Assembly: GCF_034092395.1 (NCBI RefSeq)
Contig: NZ_CP139301.1
Location: 806,001 to 870,000, forward strand
DNA: 64,000 nucleotides
From: Prochlorococcus sp. MIT 1307
GTDB lineage: Bacteria > Cyanobacteriota > Cyanobacteriia > PCC-6307 > Cyanobiaceae
Direction of reading: 5' to 3'
Each line of letters opens with the position of its first letter. Positions within the stretch are counted from its first letter, which is position 1. A model generated the notes under the pieces. That model saw only the letters and a list, made by a program, of their open reading frames with translations. It ran no database searches and was not told the DNA's origin. A program made the translations under genes and the position numbers. Below, piece after piece: positions 28,004 to 36,304 of this stretch.

Positions 28004-28684
28004 ATGAAACTCCGCAATACCGCCATTGCTCTAGGAGTTGCTACTGCCACTGCTACTGGTTTGTCTCTTCTTAACGTAGAAAAAACAATTATCATAAAAT
28101 CAACAGCTGTTTTGGTTACTGGAGGGTTGTTGATTGATATAAATAAGATAAAAAGTTCCTCTGAAAAGAAAAAAAAAGAACTCGATTATATGAAAAAGAA
28201 GTTGGGTCAGCTAAAAACTGTTTCTGCTGACCAGAAAAAAGCAGCAGAGGTTTTGTTTAAGAGTGGCGAAGTAAAGCATGATAATCAAGAATATGAAGAG
28301 GCAATACGTGATTACACCAAGGCAATAGAGTTTGATCCTAAATACGTAGAAGCTTATGAAGAACGTGGTAATGCTAAAGATTCATTAGGTAAATATCAAG
28401 ATGCAATATTGGATTACAGCAAAGCTCTTGAAATCAATGCTGATGATGACAATATTTATAATTATCGTGGCATATCAAGAATCCTCCTTAATGAAATAAC
28501 CAATGCTTTAGAAGATCTAAACAAGGCGTTAGAAATCAATCCCAACAATATCAATTCTTATATTATCCGTGGATATGCTAAGCGTCTTTCAGCAGATCTA
28601 AAAGGTGCGTGTAAAGATTGGAAGAAAGCAGCAGATTTAGGCGACAAAGATGCTACCAAATTATTAAAAAAGTATTGCAAATAA
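28004..28684 (+). CDS. TPR-repeat protein with N-terminal membrane segment (226 aa)
   Basis: The N-terminus has a hydrophobic segment (TAIALGVATATATGLSLL) and a second one (STAVLVTGGLLIDI), then a charged coiled stretch, and three to four TPR repeats (EEAIRDYTKAIEFDPKYVEA; DAILDYSKALEINADD). It ends GACKDWKKAADLGDKDATKL, the same tail as the TPR protein at 12661. Partner unknown. Confidence 0.85.
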   Translation: MKLRNTAIALGVATATATGLSLLNVEKTIIIKSTAVLVTGGLLIDINKIKSSSEKKKKELDYMKKKLGQLKTVSADQKKAAEVLFKSGEVKHDNQEYEEAIRDYTKAIEFDPKYVEAYEERGNAKDSLGKYQDAILDYSKALEINADDDNIYNYRGISRILLNEITNALEDLNKALEINPNNINSYIIRGYAKRLSADLKGACKDWKKAADLGDKDATKLLKKYCK

Positions 28685-28821
28685 GTTTACCTTAATGGCT
28701 ATATTTGGCTTCCTGGAAAGACAAAGTTGAAAAGTTTGCTATCGAAAGATAAAAGTCAAGTTCAGATTTAAGCTAGGTAAGCTATCGACTCTTCTAAACT
28801 CCTACAGCATGAAATGTGAAC

Positions 28822-28870
28822 TAGCAGAGTGTCGGTCGAGTTTGTGCAAAATTGGATTTCCATCAAAAGA
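28822..28870 (+). repeat. degenerate relative of the tRNA-Ser-end repeats
   Basis: The sequence GCAGAGTGTCGGTCGAGTTT and what follows (AAAATTGGATTT) resembles the non-tRNA half of the repeats at 37190 and 38699. The tRNA-derived CGGAGAGGGTG core itself is degraded here. This is a weak similarity seen by eye. Confidence 0.3.
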
Positions 28871-28918
28871 TAAGGCCCACATCTAAGAAAAACAGAAGTA
28901 TTACTAACAAGCTTCCAC

Positions 28919-31567
28919 TTAGCGAACAATGAAAGCCAACGCAGTCAGAAAGATAGTTGAGGCAAGCACTCCAACAGAAACAAACCCAACAATCTTCCCC
29001 GTATTCACTGATATAGAAATAGTGAACAACTTATTTCCTTTCTGACGTGCCTGCTCAGAAACAGCCTTTGATGACTTACTAAGGGTTATTTGACTCTTTT
29101 GAGAAGGTTTCTTCTTCACAACAACTTTCCTTTCAGCTTCTCTCTTCTCTTCTACAGCTTTCCTCTCAGCAGCTTTCCTCTCAGCAGCTTTTCTCTCAGC
29201 GGCGGCTTTCCTTTCAGCTTCTCTCTTCTCTTCTACAGCTTTCCTCTCAGCGGCTTTTCTCTCAGCGGCAGCTTTCCTCTGAGCAGCTTGCTTCTCTTCT
29301 AGAGCTTTCCTCTCAGCAGCTTTCCTCTGAGCAGCTTGCTTCTCTTCTAGAGCTTTCCTCTCAAAGGCAGCCTTCCTCTCAGCGGCGGCTTTCCTTTCAG
29401 CTTCTCTCTTCTCTTCTACAGCTTTCCTCTCAGCGGCTTTTCTCTCAGCGGCAGCTTTCCTCTGAGCAGCTTGCTTCTCTTCTAGAGCTTTCCTCTCAGC
29501 AGCTTTCCTCTGAGCAGCTTGCTTCTCTTCTAGAGCTTTCCTCTCAAAGGCAGCCTTCCTCTCAGCGGCGGCTTTCCTTTCAGCTTCTCTCTTCTCTTCT
29601 ACAGCTTTCCTCTCAGCGGCTTTTCTCTCAGCGGCAGCTTTCCTCTGAGCAGCTTGCTTCTCTTCTAGAGCTTTCCTCTCAGCAGCTTTCCTCTGAGCAG
29701 CTTGCTTCTCTTCTAGAGCTTTCCTCTCAAAGGCAGCCTTCCTCTCAGCGGCGGCTTTCCTCTCAGCTTCTCTCTTCTCTTCTGCAGCTTTCCTCTCAGC
29801 AGCTTTTCTCTCAGCGGCGGCTTTCCTTTCAGCTTCTCTCTTCTCTTCTGCAGCTTTCCTCTCAGCAGCTTTTCTCTCAGCGGCGGCTTTCCTTTCAGCT
29901 TCTCTCTTCTCTTCTACAGCTTTCCTCTCAGCGGCAGCTTTCCTCTGAGCAGCTTGCTTCTCTTCTAGAGCTTTCCTCTCAAAGGCAGCCTTCCTCTCAG
30001 CTTCTCTCTTCTCTTCTGCAGCTTTCCTCTCAGCAGCTTTTCTCTCAGCGGCGGCTTTCCTTTCAGCTTCTCTCTTCTCTTCTACAGCTTTCCTCTCAGC
30101 TTCTTTTCTCTCAGCGGCGGCTTTCCTTTCAGCTTCTCTCTTCTCTTCTACAGCTTTCCTCTCAGCTTCTTTTCTCTCAGCGGCAGCTTTCCTTTCAGCT
30201 TCTCTCTTCTCTTCTGCAGCTTTCCTCTCAGCGGCTTTCTTCTCTTCTGCAGCTTTCCTCTCAGCTTCTTTCTTCTCTTCTGCAGCTTTCCTCTCAGCGG
30301 CTTTCCTCTCAGCGGCTTTCCTTTCAGCTTCTTTCTTCTCTTCTGCAGCTTTCCTCTCAGCTTCTTTTCTCTCAGCGGCAGCTTTCCTTTCAGCTTCTCT
30401 CTTCTCTTCTGCAGCTTTCCTCTCAGCTTCTTTTCTCTCAGCGGCAGCTTTCCTTTCAGCTTCTCTCTTCTCTTCTGCAGCTTTTCTCTCAGCGGCAGCT
30501 TTCCTCTCAGCTTCTTTCTTCTCTTCTACAGCTTTCCTTTCAGCGGCTTTCTTCTCTTCTGCAGCTTTCCTCTCAGCTTCTTTCTTCTCTTCTGCAGCTT
30601 TCCTCTCAGCTTCTTTCTTCTCTTCTACAGCTTTCCTTTCAGCGGCTTTCTTCTCTTCTGCAGCTTTCCTCTCAGCTTCTTTCTTCTCTTCTGCAGCTTT
30701 CCTCTCAGCTTCTTTCTTCTCTTCTACAGCTTTCCTTTCAGCGGCTTTCTTCTCTTCTGCAGCTTTCCTCTCAGCTTCTTTCTTCTCTTCTGCAGCTTTC
30801 CTCTCAGCTTCTTTCTTCTCTTCTGCAGCTTTCCTCTCAGCTTCTTTCTTCTCTTCTGCAGCTTTCCTCTCAGCTTCTTTCTTCTCTTCTGCAGCTTTCC
30901 TCTCAGCTTCTTTCTTCTCTTCTGCAGCTTTCCTCTCAGCTTCTTTCTTCTCTTCTGCAGCTTTCCTCTCAGCTTCTTTCTTCTCTTCTGCAGCTTTCCT
31001 CTCAGCTTCTTTCTTCTCTTCTACAGCTTTCCTCTCAGCTTCTTTCTTCTCTTCTGCAGCTTTCCTCTCAGCTTCTTTCTTCTCTTCTGCAGCTTTCCTC
31101 TCAGCTTCTTTCTTCTCTTCTACAGCTTTCCTCTCAGCTTCTTTCTTCTCTTCTGCAGCTTTCCTCTCAGCTTCTTTCTTCTCTTCTGCAGCTTTCCTCT
31201 CAGCTTCTTTCTTCTCTTCTGCAGCTTTCCTCTCAGCTTCTTTCCTCTCAGCTTCTTTCCTCTCAGCTTCTTTCCTCTCTTCTGCAGCTTTCCTTTCAGC
31301 GGCTTTCTTCTCAGCAGCAGCTTTCCTCTCAGCTTCTCTCTTCTCTTCTGCAGCTTTCCTTTCGGCGGCTTTCTTCTTATAGCTTGCGCGCAGATCTTCT
31401 AAATACTTTTTTTCAGCAGCTTTTTTCTCAGCAAGTGGGTTCGCCTCTTCTGCGCTCGCCTCTTCTGCGCTCGCCTCTTCTGCGCTCGCCTCTTCTGCGC
31501 TCGCCTCTTCTGCACTCAAATCATCTGGTGCAAATTTGTTTTCGGCATCTTCGTTAGTCTCTGCCAC
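28919..31567 (-). CDS. 882-residue Ala/Glu/Lys/Arg repeat protein with C-terminal membrane anchor
   Basis: Residues 1-50 are acidic with five SAEEA pentads (15-bp DNA repeats). About 50-820 is built from [11 protein letters not shown]-type 11-residue units (33-bp DNA repeats), long runs of which are nearly identical, with variants [14 protein letters not shown] and [10 protein letters not shown]. Alternating acidic and basic residues at i/i+4 predict a very long single alpha helix or TolA-like coiled coil. The C-terminus has a Ser/Lys linker and one membrane helix ([20 protein letters not shown]). It would form a long rod attached to a membrane. Function unknown; TolA-like or cell-envelope spanning is one guess. 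Confidence 0.86.
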   Translation of the reverse strand: MAETNEDAENKFAPDDLSAEEASAEEASAEEASAEEASAEEANPLAEKKAAEKKYLEDLRASYKKKAAERKAAEEKREAERKAAAEKKAAERKAAEERKEAERKEAERKEAERKAAEEKKEAERKAAEEKKEAERKAAEEKKEAERKAVEEKKEAERKAAEEKKEAERKAAEEKKEAERKAVEEKKEAERKAAEEKKEAERKAAEEKKEAERKAAEEKKEAERKAAEEKKEAERKAAEEKKEAERKAAEEKKEAERKAAEEKKEAERKAAEEKKAAERKAVEEKKEAERKAAEEKKEAERKAAEEKKAAERKAVEEKKEAERKAAEEKKEAERKAAEEKKAAERKAVEEKKEAERKAAAERKAAEEKREAERKAAAERKEAERKAAEEKREAERKAAAERKEAERKAAEEKKEAERKAAERKAAERKAAEEKKEAERKAAEEKKAAERKAAEEKREAERKAAAERKEAERKAVEEKREAERKAAAERKEAERKAVEEKREAERKAAAERKAAERKAAEEKREAERKAAFERKALEEKQAAQRKAAAERKAVEEKREAERKAAAERKAAERKAAEEKREAERKAAAERKAAERKAAEEKREAERKAAAERKAAFERKALEEKQAAQRKAAERKALEEKQAAQRKAAAERKAAERKAVEEKREAERKAAAERKAAFERKALEEKQAAQRKAAERKALEEKQAAQRKAAAERKAAERKAVEEKREAERKAAAERKAAFERKALEEKQAAQRKAAERKALEEKQAAQRKAAAERKAAERKAVEEKREAERKAAAERKAAERKAAERKAVEEKREAERKVVVKKKPSQKSQITLSKSSKAVSEQARQKGNKLFTISISVNTGKIVGFVSVGVLASTIFLTALAFIVR

Positions 31568-31784
31568 TACATAATCTTCAAAATATGACCTTATTCTTAT
31601 TCGAGTACTCGGCTCATAGCAAAAATCACTGCAATCAATACAATTTTATTACAATGGGATAGGGTCGGAAGAAAGCACTAAACCCAAATAATCGAAAACC
31701 GCAGAAGAAGGAAAGTATGGTATTTGGTTGGTCTCCTTTAGTTCCTTAAGTAAGCTTGAGGTCAAAAACACCATTTCTACAGCA

Positions 31785-32200
31785 ATGACCCCAAAATTCA
31801 TTAGAAATATTTATCTTTTTTTTTAGCCCTTTTAATTGTTTTTTATCCAGTAAGAACAGATGCTCTTCTACCTATGTCCCATAGTTGGGTTGAGGTACCA
31901 AAAAGTGAGTATGGACGGCAATTGTGGGACAAGAATAATGTTCACAAAAATCAAAATGGTTCTATTAGAGTGTTCAGTAAATTTATCCCCAAAAACAGTA
32001 CAGAAATTACGCAAGACATTCTTTACACAATGGATATAGATTGTTCGGAGAACTCCTTCAAAGATATTGCAGTAGGGGCAACCGAATTCAATGAGTTCAC
32101 GAACAAAGATTCAAAGTGGAAAGATCCCAATGGAGACAGATTAATTATTGGTGTAATCAATCAAGTTTGTAATTTCAGAAAAGATGGCAATGTCCCCTAA
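31785..32200 (+). pseudogene. secreted protein gene interrupted at a T9 run
   Basis: ATG 31785 opens MTPKFIRNIYLFF, which stops at TAG just after nine T (31816-31824). One more T would continue the frame through LALLIVFYPVRTDALLPM into the downstream ORF, creating a textbook signal peptide. The downstream frame (from ATG 31874) has 108 residues with SWVEVPKSEYGRQLW, DMDIDCSEN-like and INQVCNF, the pattern of small secreted beta-sheet proteins with two Cys. The downstream frame has no good start of its own before the mature part. Confidence 0.66.
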
Positions 32201-32518
32201 TTAATCTTAAACTTAGAGTGAGACTCCTGAGAATATGTTATAGTGCCTAGATCACCTAGAAAGGTAAATATTGAACGGTGTTTTTCGGAGATGAAAATAG
32301 ATCGATAAGCAAGCCCCATTAAGTTGCTTGGTCCATATTTATGCTTGTATTACTTTGATTAGTCATCCTTCTGAAAAGTATTACCTATAAACATAAGAAG
32401 GACTGCAAAGTAGGCACTGAAAGCATGAGTTCTCATAATAATGCCAAGTATAATTCTTGGCATTTCTGCAAATACTTTGTGTTTAGCTGCCTGTGGATCC
32501 ATCCAGATAAGTTAAAAG

Positions 32519-32600
32519 CGGAGAGGGTATCCATCGATTTGACACCAGAATGGTCTCCTATAAACAGATATTGACAAACTTTCTGACCTTAAAAAAAAAC
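32519..32600 (+). repeat. tRNA-Ser 3'-end repeat, copy A
   Basis: CGGAGAGGGT at 32519-32528 equals the 3' end of tRNA-Ser(CGA) at 40671-40680 in the same orientation. The following 50 bp align loosely with copies B (37190) and C (38699), including a degenerate ATTGGACT...GACGG-type unit. A likely attachment-site remnant. Confidence 0.6.
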
Positions 32601-32690
32601 ACCCTGCAACATGCCCTGCAATAGGTTTTACATTCAATTGACGGCATTGAACTATCAAATTAGACCTTTAAAGTGAAAGGAAGATGAGAG

Positions 32691-32747
32691 TTAAAGACTC
32701 GTTCTATCTATTTGCTCTTGCACCCAGTTTTTGATATCAGCTTCCAC
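32691..32747 (-). pseudogene. AlpA-like C-terminal relic
   Basis: Encodes VEADIKNWVQEQIDRTSL, the last 18 residues of an AlpA-type regulator; compare LELDVQKWMQEQIDKG in the longer relic at 37339-37467. The frame is cut upstream by a stop that belongs to another relic. The distance from the tRNA-end repeat is about 160 bp, as at copy B. Confidence 0.55.
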
Positions 32748-32753
32748 CCCCTT

Positions 32754-32906
32754 TCAAAACTCCCAGTACTCGTCCCACTCATCCTGTAGTTCAGCGCTTG
32801 ATAACGAGTTATAGAAACCCCTCCACTTCTTTTCTGAGTTGGCATCTGTGGCAACTAAGGACACCAGTAGATCTATTGCCTGTTCTTGGTGATGGTCACC
32901 AAGCGA
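32754..32906 (-). pseudogene. 5'-truncated small gene relic
   Basis: The frame reads DHHQEQAIDLLVSLVATDA then KKWRGFYNSLSSAELQDEWD and ends YWEF. The composition is that of a real small helical protein, but a stop lies three codons before it and no start codon is available. I believe it belongs to a picocyanobacterial small-protein family, without certainty. Confidence 0.5.
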
Positions 32907-32967
32907 TCAAAAGAAAACCCAACAAGATCTGCCTAACCTAAAGGAATCCTTGTTCAGTCTTTAGTAA

Positions 32968-33765
32968 GTGATGAATGAACTCCGTCTGAGAATCTATGAA
33001 CAGATAATTAACAAGACACCAGATGGTAGAACTTCTTTGTTCAATAAAATATGTGGTGTTACTATTTTTATTTCGATCTTTTTTGCAGTCATAGTTACTG
33101 AGAATTCAATAGATTATAGATTTGGTGATCAGATAGACCTATTAGATTGGATAATTGGTGGCTTATTTTGTATTGAATATATCTGTCGCCTATGGGTAGC
33201 ACCTCTTGAAGATAAATATGGCAAAGGATTGAAAGGTGTTTTGCGTTACATGATTTCGCCAATGGCAATTATAGATATCATTGCAATCGTACCATCCTTT
33301 ATTGGTGTTCGCGCTGAGTTAAAGATTTTAAGAGTCATCCGCCTACTTCGAATATTAAAGATTGGAAGAAGTGAGAAATTTAAACAAAGTATATTTCACT
33401 TCAACTATGCCCTTCGATCAAAGAGTCAAGAACTACAAATTTCAACCTTTTATACAATATTGCTCTTGCTAATTAGTAGCACCTTTATGTATCTTGCCGA
33501 GTCATCTATTCAACCAGAGTTATTAGGATCAATTCCCAGATGTCTATGGTGGTCAATTACAACGGTATGTGCTGTTGGATATGGCGACTCAATTCCTATT
33601 ACAGCACTTGGGAAAACAATTGCATCGGCAACTTCTCTTATGGGTATTGGTGCAATAGCAATCCCTACAGGAATACTTGCTTCAGGTTTTAGTGAGTCAC
33701 TGAGTATTCAAGAGAAGGTGCTTAAAGAAGAAGAAGCATTAGAAAATAATTCAAACGAGAGTTGA
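32968..33765 (+). CDS. voltage-gated potassium channel
   Basis: 265 residues with six membrane helices. S4 is a regular Arg/Lys array (LKILRVIRLLRILKIGR), and the pore loop carries TTVCAVGYGDSIP, the K+ selectivity filter (normally TVGYGD), followed by S6 (SATSLMGIGAIAIPTGILA). This is the KvAP-like bacterial Kv family, acting in the cytoplasmic membrane. It lies between tRNA-end repeats A and B and is likely cargo of an acquired element. Confidence 0.92.
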   Translation: MMNELRLRIYEQIINKTPDGRTSLFNKICGVTIFISIFFAVIVTENSIDYRFGDQIDLLDWIIGGLFCIEYICRLWVAPLEDKYGKGLKGVLRYMISPMAIIDIIAIVPSFIGVRAELKILRVIRLLRILKIGRSEKFKQSIFHFNYALRSKSQELQISTFYTILLLLISSTFMYLAESSIQPELLGSIPRCLWWSITTVCAVGYGDSIPITALGKTIASATSLMGIGAIAIPTGILASGFSESLSIQEKVLKEEEALENNSNES

Positions 33766-33885
33766 AGAGGAAACATCTTATTCAGAATTTCATTCGGTCA
33801 AAACTCACTTAAAAAGTGAGCACCAGTTTGTAGAGCAGTTACTTAATTGCTTTCCGATTAAGGACTGGAAAGAAAAGGAGGGAAA

Positions 33886-34035
33886 CTAACGAATAAAACC
33901 CAAGATTATTTTACCTACCAGAACCACAAATATTCCTTCTGCAAAGAGCAACCAAGCAATCGTGGAGTTATTTAGACCCAACCTTCTATACCTATCAATC
34001 GTCGCGTCATGCAGTTGCCGTATAGAAGCAAGCAT
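33886..34035 (-). CDS. tiny membrane protein, last gene of the recombinase operon (49 aa)
   Basis: MLASIRQLHDATIDRYRRLG precedes one C-terminal helix (WLLFAEGIFVVLVGKIILG). Its ATG overlaps the upstream stop by one base (TGATG at 34037-34033), strongly implying translational coupling. No family is recognised. Confidence 0.72.
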   Translation of the reverse strand: MLASIRQLHDATIDRYRRLGLNNSTIAWLLFAEGIFVVLVGKIILGFIR

Positions 34036-34190
34036 CACTTACCTAGTTGAGAGCGAAGGACTAATTGCCGCTTGAGTTTCACATTCTCACCCTTTAGTTC
34101 TTCCATCTCTTTCTGGTATTTATCTATCAAGTCCAGCGTCCACTTCCAGTCCTTCTCTTTGCAGTGTGCTCTCGCGGCATTCCAATCCAT
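34035..34190 (-). CDS. small coiled-coil protein (51 aa)
   Basis: Starts MDWNAARAHCKEKDWKW and continues as a heptad-like helix (DLIDKYQKEMEELKGENVKL) ending RSQLGK. An open frame continues 35 codons upstream but overlaps the preceding gene, and the ATG at 34190 lies 2 bp after that gene's stop. The ELKxENxxLKRQL pattern suggests dimerisation. Confidence 0.75.
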   Translation of the reverse strand: MDWNAARAHCKEKDWKWTLDLIDKYQKEMEELKGENVKLKRQLVLRSQLGK

Positions 34191-34192
34191 AG

Positions 34193-34333
34193 TTAATACA
34201 CCGGATTTAGGGCAACAACTTTGGTGGTGGGGTTTCTTGACTCCGCCGCCCTTTTTTGATCTTGAGGGTTGCTCACAACATAGGTCTCTTTCCAATTCTT
34301 ACCGCCTACGTAGAACGTGACTTCAACCTTCAT
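34193..34333 (-). CDS. small conserved-looking protein (46 aa)
   Basis: MKVEVTFYVGGKNWKETYVV begins a short beta-rich domain, followed by a basic helix (DQKRAAESRNP) and a final strand (TKVVALNPVY). I recognise the general pattern from picocyanobacterial islands. Its ATG overlaps the previous stop (ATGA at 34333-34330). Function unknown. Confidence 0.78.
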   Translation of the reverse strand: MKVEVTFYVGGKNWKETYVVSNPQDQKRAAESRNPTTKVVALNPVY

Positions 34334-34437
34334 CGGTTTCTATCCTTAGTGAAAATTCTGGTGATTACAAGATTCATCGCCACAAAGAAAATCACCAATC
34401 CAATAGTGGGAGCAAAGATAAACACAGCATCATTCAT
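34330..34437 (-). CDS. tiny membrane protein (35 aa)
   Basis: MNDAVFIFAPTIGLVIFFVA is a membrane helix followed by a basic tail (ITRIFTKDRNR). A good ribosome-binding site (CAGGAGGTGG) precedes the ATG at 34437; another ATG eight codons upstream is possible. The stop overlaps the next gene's start. Confidence 0.68.
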   Translation of the reverse strand: MNDAVFIFAPTIGLVIFFVAMNLVITRIFTKDRNR

Positions 34438-34482
34438 GCCGCCGCCACCTCCTGGAGAAGGCATAAATGCTGTCTCTATACA

Positions 34483-34680
34483 TCACACTTGCCCTCTATA
34501 TTTCTTGAACTCTTCTAAGTCACTTGTAACTATGCTCTTGTAATCATCAGGAAACCTTTCCTTCATTATCTCTGGAATTGCTAAGCAATCTGGATAGGGA
34601 TTATGCAAATAAAAAATAACTTCCTTCTCTTTCTTCAAAACAATGTAATCAGATAGTCCACCTATATTTTCTTTAGTCAT
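34483..34680 (-). CDS. small protein, relative of the gene at 26557
   Basis: A 65-residue protein (MTKENIGGLSDYIVLKKEKE start) with the shared family pattern VLKKxKxVxFxL, a central IPEIM and DDYKSIV. Its ATG overlaps the stop of the upstream helix-turn-helix fragment (ATGA at 34680-34677). It appears once more in this window outside the operon, so the family is mobile or duplicated. Confidence 0.76.
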   Translation of the reverse strand: MTKENIGGLSDYIVLKKEKEVIFYLHNPYPDCLAIPEIMKERFPDDYKSIVTSDLEEFKKYRGQV

Positions 34681-34794
34681 ACTGCTGCCTCCTTAAGTAA
34701 ACGATAAACGTTGTCTCTGTGAATTTTCAACTTCTTGGCGATTACTGTTGCACCTAAACCTTCTGCTTTCAGTTTTTTTGATTTTCTTGCTCAT
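34677..34794 (-). pseudogene. small helix-turn-helix gene with one extra base
   Basis: ATG 34794 overlaps the recombinase stop and encodes MSKKIKK. After a run of seven A, the protein-like frame is one base ahead: LKAEGLGATVIAKKLKIHRD then NVYRLLKE, a resolvase-type HTH. The span is 118 nt, one more than 39 codons. With six A it would be a 38-residue HTH protein overlapping both neighbours by 4 bp. Slippage, mutation and sequence error are all possible. Confidence 0.66.
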
Positions 34795-35438
34795 ACCGCC
34801 ACCGCACTCTCTTCTTGATCCACGATGATTCTGCGGATGGTTGCTAGGGCAAGACCCGTTTGTGCCCTGATATTGCGATAAGAGCAACCTTCATTCCTTA
34901 ATCGAACAACCAGACCTTCTTTTGCAGTATTGGTTTTAGGACGACCTCCTAAAGATGCGCCTATTTCCTTTCTGTACTGAATCGATTCTGCTTGGCGTTC
35001 AGCAATCATCGAACGCTCAACCTGATTCAACCCTGAAAGCAAACCGATAAGGATTGGAGCGAACTTGCCGAGTCCTCTGGTGTTAATGAGTCCATCCAAA
35101 GTTCTTACATGCTTGTCTTGCTCTTGTAAGTCGTGGAGAACATTGATCGTTTCTTTTTGAGTGCGAAACCCCCTATCAAGTTTGACGAAAACAATTTCAT
35201 CGCCTTCTTTTAAAGCTCCTAATGCCAATTGAAGTTGAGGGCGGTCGATGTCCTTCACTCTTGTGCTGATGGTCTCTTGGAAGATTTGGTCGCAACCTGC
35301 TTCTCTCAATGCAGCAACCTGCGCTTCCAAACCGAACTTGGATGATGCGGAAGAGGCCCTTGCGTATCCAATTTGCTTGTAAGTGGGTTTATCTATCAGC
35401 AAAGGAGAGGGTCGTTGGAATCCTTGGAACTTGGTCAA
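34791..35438 (-). CDS. serine recombinase (resolvase/invertase type)
   Basis: 215 residues. QIGYARASSASSKFGLEAQ is the catalytic N-terminus with the active Ser of the YARxS motif; DEIVFVKLDRGFRTQKETI corresponds to the KLDRLxRS motif; GLLSGLNQVERSMIAERQAE is the dimer/E helix; SLGGRPK followed by a helix-turn-helix (GCSYRNIRAQTGLALATI) is the DNA-binding domain. It is of resolvase/invertase size, not a large serine integrase. It heads an operon of six following small genes and is divergent from 35657. Confidence 0.93.
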   Translation of the reverse strand: MTKFQGFQRPSPLLIDKPTYKQIGYARASSASSKFGLEAQVAALREAGCDQIFQETISTRVKDIDRPQLQLALGALKEGDEIVFVKLDRGFRTQKETINVLHDLQEQDKHVRTLDGLINTRGLGKFAPILIGLLSGLNQVERSMIAERQAESIQYRKEIGASLGGRPKTNTAKEGLVVRLRNEGCSYRNIRAQTGLALATIRRIIVDQEESAVAV

Positions 35439-35585
35439 ATTATTTCAGAAACCTGTGTTACTAATACCATAGCAACTAGAACACCTTTATGAAACACTAT
35501 AAACCTTTATTTTATTGAAGTTTTGCATGCCATATACGGCGTTCATTATCGACATGGTAAATGAAACGATACAATTAGAGCGTTG

Positions 35586-35621
35586 AGAGGTCGGACAACC
35601 TCTTTCTTGGTACACGTGTAC
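35586..35621. promoter_or_regulatory. palindromes between recombinase operon and divergent genes
   Basis: AGAGGT (35586-35591) pairs with ACCTCT (35598-35603), and GTACACGTGTAC at 35610-35621 is a perfect 12-bp palindrome. They lie 36-70 bp before the start at 35657 and 150-180 bp upstream of the recombinase. They could be an operator, a crossover site or a leader hairpin. Confidence 0.45.
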
Positions 35622-35656
35622 TATAGGGACTTCCTGCTCAACAAAATGATTTGGCT

Positions 35657-35887
35657 ATGACTAATTCTGCGTTCGACGACTGGTTCACGTATCTGCTCCA
35701 AGTCGTTTTTCTCTTTACCGAAGCAATCACAACTCTCCTTTCATTCCCAAAGAAAGGAATCTGGATTGACTCCAAAATCGAACTCCAAAAACTCACCGTT
35801 AAACAACTCAAAAAAATGCTTGCTGGTCACAAGACCAACAACCTCAAAAAAGACCAACTCATCGATTTGGTTTTAACCACCGCCTAA
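35657..35887 (+). CDS. small protein with SAP/Rho-N-like C-terminal motif (76 aa)
   Basis: MTNSAFDDWFTYLLQVVFLF is a hydrophobic start that may contact a membrane. The C-terminal part, LTVKQLKKMLAGHKTNNLKK then DQLIDLVL, fits the SAP/Rho N-terminal helix-turn-helix pattern that binds nucleic acid. An ATG two codons upstream (35651) is possible. Function unknown. Confidence 0.74.
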   Translation: MTNSAFDDWFTYLLQVVFLFTEAITTLLSFPKKGIWIDSKIELQKLTVKQLKKMLAGHKTNNLKKDQLIDLVLTTA

Positions 35888-35933
35888 CCACCATTTGACC
35901 TCTGAACTAACACCCTTTAAAGAGTGGAAAATT

Positions 35934-36218
35934 ATGGCGTGGAAAAAAAGAAAAAGATCAGTTGCACCCATTCCAACCTCTGAAGAACCAGAGGAGTGGG
36001 ACTACTTCGACTATGGGGAACTTCAATACTCAAAAGGAAGTGCTGTTTGTATGACCTGCGAACACTTCACTTATTGCTCTACCAAAAGTTGCGTGACTCT
36101 TTTGACTTGTCCTATTCACCGCAAACTCATCCAGCAAGGAGAACACCTAACGAAGCGGTGCAAGAACTGGCGAAAGAAGCGTGTTCTTGAAATTGGATGG
36201 TGCGCAGAAGTTGCTTAG
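35934..36218 (+). CDS. Cys-rich, probably zinc-binding protein (94 aa)
   Basis: Starts MAWKKRKRSVAPIPTSEEP. The middle contains VCMTCEHFTYCSTKSC, LLTCPIHRKL and TKRCKNW: at least six closely spaced Cys plus His, as in small zinc ribbons. A TTG at 35895 in frame is an alternative start, just after the previous gene. Likely co-transcribed with 35657. Confidence 0.76.
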   Translation: MAWKKRKRSVAPIPTSEEPEEWDYFDYGELQYSKGSAVCMTCEHFTYCSTKSCVTLLTCPIHRKLIQQGEHLTKRCKNWRKKRVLEIGWCAEVA

Positions 36219-36304
36219 TCAGGACACATCGACTTTGTGTTTTCAGTCAATTGCAAGATGTGGAAAAAGATACAAGCGATTTGCCCCCAAACAGTCGTCA
36301 GAAG

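Larger units (their letters stand above)
32201..32967. other. 767-bp junction region with tRNA-Ser fragment and gene relics
   Basis: Holds a small hairpin (TGCCAAG/CTTGGCA near 32442), the partial tRNA-Ser end at 32519, and two relics on the minus strand at 32691-32906. No intact gene was found. Confidence 0.55.

Noticed and set aside
29090-29302. Ser/Phe/Leu-rich plus-strand ORF
   Set aside because: Antisense to the 33-bp repeat gene; its composition is a by-product of the repeat.
28919-31567. CRISPR array suspected from regular repeats
   Set aside because: The 33-bp repeats are contiguous and in frame with no spacers, and encode a continuous protein.
32425-32574. 49-codon plus-strand frame spanning the tRNA-end repeat A
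   Set aside because: It runs through the att-like repeat and its flank, so it is more likely a chance frame.
34693-34887. 64-codon minus-strand frame over the recombinase end
   Set aside because: It only contains the MSKKIKK start of the HTH fragment after out-of-frame recombinase sequence, and reads the HTH part in the wrong phase.
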